Positions 59,653 to 64,000 of a stretch of 64,000 bases of DNA are shown piece after piece. The translations under genes were made by a program, and so were the position numbers. Under the pieces are notes generated by a model. It was not told the DNA's origin and ran no database searches. It saw only the letters and a list, made by a program, of their open reading frames with translations. The stretch is from Gnetum montanum (lineage: Eukaryota > Streptophyta > Gnetopsida > Gnetales > Gnetaceae), in NCBI GenBank assembly GCA_015680685.1, contig MNCI01014495.1, positions 583,279-647,278 on the forward strand, written 5' to 3'. How positions within the stretch are numbered: position 1 is the first letter of the stretch; each line of letters opens with the position of its first letter.

Positions 59653-60843
59653 AAATAAGTTTCCCAAATAAAAAATCATTGACACAAAGCACACACCAAT
59701 TTTAACGTGGTTCCCCAACTTGGGTAGTCCAAAATTGGAGGGTAGTTCATAAGCACACCTTTGGACTTTGTTGCTTTCAAATGTGGTTTGAAGGGTACCA
59801 CACCTTATACAATCTCTAAGACCTGCTCTAGAATGTTGTGACGTTGCACCAACCACTCAATCCTGCAAGGTCCCATCAGGCTTAGAATGTAGTTTCTAGG
59901 CTTCCACAACCTTTACAATCTTGAGCTCTGCTCCGGAGTGTTATGCCATAACACCAACCACTCAATCCTGTAGGATCCCAACAAGCTCAAGCAAGATACC
60001 TTCCTACAAGAAGCACATCAACCCCATAGAGCACTAAAGGAGAACAATAATTATAAGGAATGAATGCAACTTACTTTGCTAATCCTTGTACTTTGAGGAA
60101 CAACACACTTTACAATGAACAAAAGATAATACAATGAGGAGCAAAAAAGAGTACAATGATTGACAAATGATTACACAATAATAGGACAAGATCTTGCACA
60201 TTTCCCAATGAATATGATGTCTTCTTATAGCCACTATGTTTTCAAATCCTTCTTGGAACTCATGCAATGGCTAGCTAATAATCATGGAAGATGTCTTCTT
60301 CATGCCTGAGACATCTTTCTATATTTTCCTTGTATTATGGGAAGACATACTTATCTGGGAAAGATGTCTTTTTGAAATCTCCATTCTAGGAACATTTCTT
60401 TGTCTAGGGAAAGATGTCTTTCTGAAACTAGTCTTCATTCTAGAAAGACATCTTTATTTAGAAAAAGACATCTTTATCTGATGAAAGACGTATGCAATTT
60501 TGCAAAGACATCTTCACCTGTAGTGTGGGAAAAAAGTCTCTTTTGCAAGGGCCAAAAATGAAACTACTCGTTTTGATGTTAGGAGTCCCCATAGACTTAT
60601 AACCTTTTAGACTCATCAAAATGAGCTAGAAACATGCCAAAACATCCAAGAATCATCCTCAACAAAAATAAACACATTTTTCTTAAATTATTCATATTTG
60701 TTCATGCTCCCTTAAGTTTTTGTGATCCCAAATTTGCTTGTGAGTCCTTAAGTTCTTTTCTCTTGCTCCTATAAACACAACAACCACACAAACATCCTTG
60801 TACTCCATTTTCCTTAATGTTTTGACATACCAAAAGGTCAACA
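59653..60843 (-). repeat. Probable 3' LTR of a Ty1/copia (SIRE-like) element
   Basis: The right border is firm. On the minus strand AAAAAAGGGGAAGAT (60858-60844) is a copia polypurine tract and is followed by TGTTGACC, the LTR start. The left border is uncertain (59653-59682). Inside are an imperfect ~115-bp duplication at about 59780-59985 and an array of AAGACATCTTT motifs at 60220-60520. Confidence 0.5.
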
Positions 60844-60858
60844 ATCTTCCCCTTTTTT

Positions 60859-63100
60859 GTAATGTCCAAAACTTAAGAAAATTGGTTAGTCTTTATCACA
60901 ATATCACAAGACATAACCTACTTCTCCCCCTTTTTGGACATGACAAAAAAGGATGATAAATATAAACCTTTATCTTAAAGATATATCATTTTAGAACAAA
61001 AACATATAGTAATGGAGAGCCATTACATAACGAGCATAACCATTATTACATAAATCACTCCCCCTATATGGACAACATTCAAAAGAATCTAAACACCAAG
61101 GATGATCCTTCATCTGTTCATAACAAGAAGCACAGCTAATCCAAGCCTATCAATAACCTATCTACCATGATTCTAAAATCATCCAACATTTTTTTGAAAA
61201 CATCAACAATCTGATAGTAAGTTCATGGAAAGAGAGCTTAAAACATGCATATTTAATTTTCATAGATAAAGAAACACATCTAATAATGTTGAATATATCA
61301 AAAGATCAAAAACAACTAATCAATTTTTCATCCAAAACAAGATTCATAGGCTAATGTATGATAATCATGTTAAAGGAAAGAAAAATAACATATGGATATA
61401 CCTCATATCTTACTAAAAGAGATCATGAACACCTTTTCTAGTATAACACATGTTCTAGTACGTCTCAATTCATATTTGTAATAAGGGCCTTAGGTGCTTA
61501 AAAAGATATATTCTCAACATACAAAAGATTAGATAATAAATAGAGCTCACAAGTAAGTTTATATAACATATAAACATTAGGAGGTTTCACCATAAAAGGT
61601 CATCTTTAGATAAGGAGTTAATAAATATCCTTTTTTACAACATTACGAGATGAATATGCTCTTCCTTTACTCATTTTTAGTTGAGGATGAGTTGAAACAT
61701 GAAGTTTTGCTACTTGAGTGCCTTTTGGTAAAAGCCTCAAGAGACTCCCCCTACACTACTAGCCATTTGGATTAGGTACAAGCTCCCCCTACATATATGA
61801 CCCAGTTTTTGAAACCTCTAGTTTCTTTGGTCATAATGCATCTATTGTAGAGAGATTTGTGTTCCCTCTTGAATCTTTTAGGATCTCCATTCTACAGAAA
61901 AAATTCTAAGAGCAAGTATGGAGACTAAGGTCTCCCATTAGTTATGGAAAAACACATCAAAAATCATCACACAAAAAAAAATACAAATATTACACATAAT
62001 TGGAAATTACACAAGGGACTAGGAGATGTCTCCATAAATCTAGAGAGCCATAACAAGTTTGGAGACTATTGAAAGAAAGACCTTAAGATAACAAATAATT
62101 CCTATTGAAATTATTTTCTCAAAAGATACATGAATTATATTAAAGGTACCAAATCCAATGCTTAAATATCACACATCAAAAATCATTCAAAAGAAACTTG
62201 ACTTTATGACTTCAAGACACACCCATATAAAAAGCTTATTAGTTCATGAAGTTTATGCAAGAACTTAAAACTAACATATCAAAAGATGATTTTTCAATAA
62301 AAATTTTTAAAAGTAGCACAAAAAATCAACATATTATAGTTCAAAAATCTTACAAGATTAAGTGGGAATTTATTTTCCTAATCTATTCTAATCAAGTCAA
62401 GGTATAATGATTATAACTATACTTATCGTTACTTACCTTGCTTGCTAATGGAGTTCAAGATGCCTAGTAAGCTTGAGAATGAGATCCCCCTTTTGAGATT
62501 TCTTGTCTCACACAAACTTCATTAATTTCTAAGGCTTGGCTCCCTTTCACGAAATTGTTGGAGAGAGTCTTCTCATTCTCATCTTCTTTCCTTTTGATTC
62601 TTCAAACTTTTTTGACATTTTTTTTATCTGTTTGTCTATCATTTTTACCTTGCAAAAAATCCTACATTTAGATAAGACTAAGGAGCCCTATTATATGATC
62701 AAGTGCTCATGTGATAATATTTTAGATCACAGTTCCATTACTTATGCCCAACCCTGTTACAGTAATAACATCTAATTTTCTTATTGTAGTAAAAGTGATT
62801 AAAATGATCAAACCTTCAAGGTGCTTTTGGTTGGATTGGAGCTACTTCTTATTGGGATGTAGCGCCTATTGTCTCTTCAACCTTTGAAGAGTTATTTTGT
62901 TGGAATGGAGGTTGTATAGACTCTTCTTCTTAGGAATAGCATCCTAGTCCACTTTTATCTTATGAACTTCTTCCTTGTCCAAGAACCATTCGAACCGACT
63001 CTTTCCCTTTAACCAGCCTTTCATTCACAAGTTTTACATCTACAATTTCCCGCTTAGCCTACTCATAAGACAAGGTTAGTTTTTCATTCTCAGCCCTTAG
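60859..63100 (-). other. Non-coding part of the copia element
   Basis: AT-rich sequence between gag and the polypurine tract where a full copia element would have protease, integrase, RT and RNase H. None of these was found, so either pol was deleted or this is a gag-only derivative. Purine tracts GTAGGGGGAGCTTG and GTAGGGGGAGTCTC (minus strand) lie near 61780 and 61745. Confidence 0.4.
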
Positions 63101-63109
63101 GTTTGAAAG

Positions 63110-63986
63110 TTATTTGGTAAGATTGGAAATTGTTGAATTTAATAGAGAGATCTCATGATCTTTTGTCTTAACTCGCTTATTCAACTTATTGGAAAGATTT
63201 TGAAAAGATAATAATTCATTACATAATAAATCAAACCTTTCTTCCTTATTCAATTCATCATCTAAGGAGCTAACATCATCATCTATAAGGCCCATACAAA
63301 GGACCTGTGAATTTTGAACATCATCGTCCACTTCTTCAGCATTTTGCTTTTCATCATCCAACTTGTATAGAAGTTGGTCTTCTTCATCTCCTCATCATTT
63401 CTATCCCTCTGTTGTAACCTACAATTACTAGGACATTCGAAGGTCACATGGCCTCTTCTACCACATACCCAACATTCTACTAAAGAGGAATCAAAGTTAG
63501 AATTTGAAAAAGTTCTATTTCTTTCCTTACCTGTTTTCTTACCTCTGAACTGATTAGACTCTTGTTGATTGAAATTTTTTCTTGTTCTTTTCATAAGACT
63601 TTGCATACTTCTTAGGAGAAGAGCTATCTCCTCTTCCTCGCCCATATCTTCTTCAGTAGGTTCCTTTTCTTTGCAAGATGATTTTAGTGCTATGGGTTTT
63701 TCTTAATAGTCCCTTCGCTTATGACGTTCATTTCATAAGTAATAAGAGCACTTTGAAGTTCCTTGAATATCAAAATTGAAAAGTCTCTAATCTCCTCCAT
63801 GGCTGTGACCTTTAGTCTAAATTTCAAGTGGAGAGTTTTGATTATTTTATATATGATATCACTTTTACTTAAATCTTTACCAGTACCTTTAATAGCCACA
63901 ACAAGATCATTTGATCTAGAGAAATAATCTTTTATTTTCTCTCCTTCTCTCATTTTGAGCTTATCGTACTCACTTTGCAAAACCAA
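63110..63986 (-). pseudogene. Ty1/copia gag relic, continuing past the right edge
   Basis: Three open pieces in different frames. The first (63986-63690) has the copia gag tract SEYDKLKMREGEKIKDYFSR and TLHLKFRLKVTAMEEI. The second (63645-63283) holds the zinc knuckle CWVCGRRGHVTFEC (C-x2-C-x4-H-x4-C). The third (63361-63110) is a coiled-coil-like tail with LLSFQNLSNKLNKRVKTKDH. Frameshifts separate the pieces. The 5' part and 5' LTR lie beyond 64000. Confidence 0.75.
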
Positions 63987-64000
63987 GAGTTTAGATTGCT

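Overview
This is a plant nuclear window, gene-poor and AT-rich. It contains one recognisable host gene, an LBD (LOB-domain) transcription factor on the minus strand (46688..45037, two exons). Almost everything else is retrotransposon sequence or unassigned spacer. The LBD family is confined to land plants and their close algal relatives. One gene in 64 kb, nested old LTR elements and heavy C-to-T-type decay suggest a seed plant with a large genome, possibly a gymnosperm; the species cannot be read from the sequence.

Left half (1-30378). A degenerate Ty3/gypsy element on the plus strand runs from 1932 to 30378: 5' LTR remnant, tRNA-Asp-type primer binding site, gag, protease, RT, RNase H and integrase remnants (2588-8650), then a second large ORF region ('ORF2', about 20725-22800), polypurine tract and 3' LTR (from 23107). 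It has been opened by at least three insertions: a 9.2-kb minus-strand relative (9095-18260, target duplication GAAAG), a solo LTR (18475-19238, GTAAG) and a 6.4-kb minus-strand relative inside its 3' LTR (23800-30201, GTTAT). The first 1931 bases look like the end of an unrelated LTR element in its 5' LTR.

Middle (30379-51750). Spacer is followed by a complete minus-strand relative at 32722-39840 (CTTGT) that carries gag and protease but no pol. Then comes the host-like island: SINE-like repeats, a 2 x 217-bp tandem duplication, a GC-richer block around 43.9-47.5 kb with the LBD gene, and a dead LINE at about 48.1-50.75 kb.

Right end (50931-64000). A minus-strand LTR contains another complete relative (51756-58572, CTAAC). 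Next are a plus-strand LTR with a primer site (58737-59587), a run of 19 G, and the 3' LTR, spacer and gag of a SIRE-like Ty1/copia element that leaves the window on the right.

The most interesting signal is the architecture of this Ty3 family. The pol-less copies share a slot between gag and the 3' LTR. In copies at 9.1, 23.8 and 19-23 kb the slot holds a long coiled-coil ORF that I do not recognise. In the two minus-strand copies it is preceded by its own TATA box, by imperfect palindromes like those in the LTR U3, and by a GT-AG intron ending exactly at the ATG. In copies at 32.7 and 51.8 kb the slot holds a different ORF of 60-61 codons, also starting directly at an acceptor-like CAG. Copies of the polypurine tract recur inside the elements at the module borders. 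All element ORFs seen here are broken, so the system is inferred from relics.
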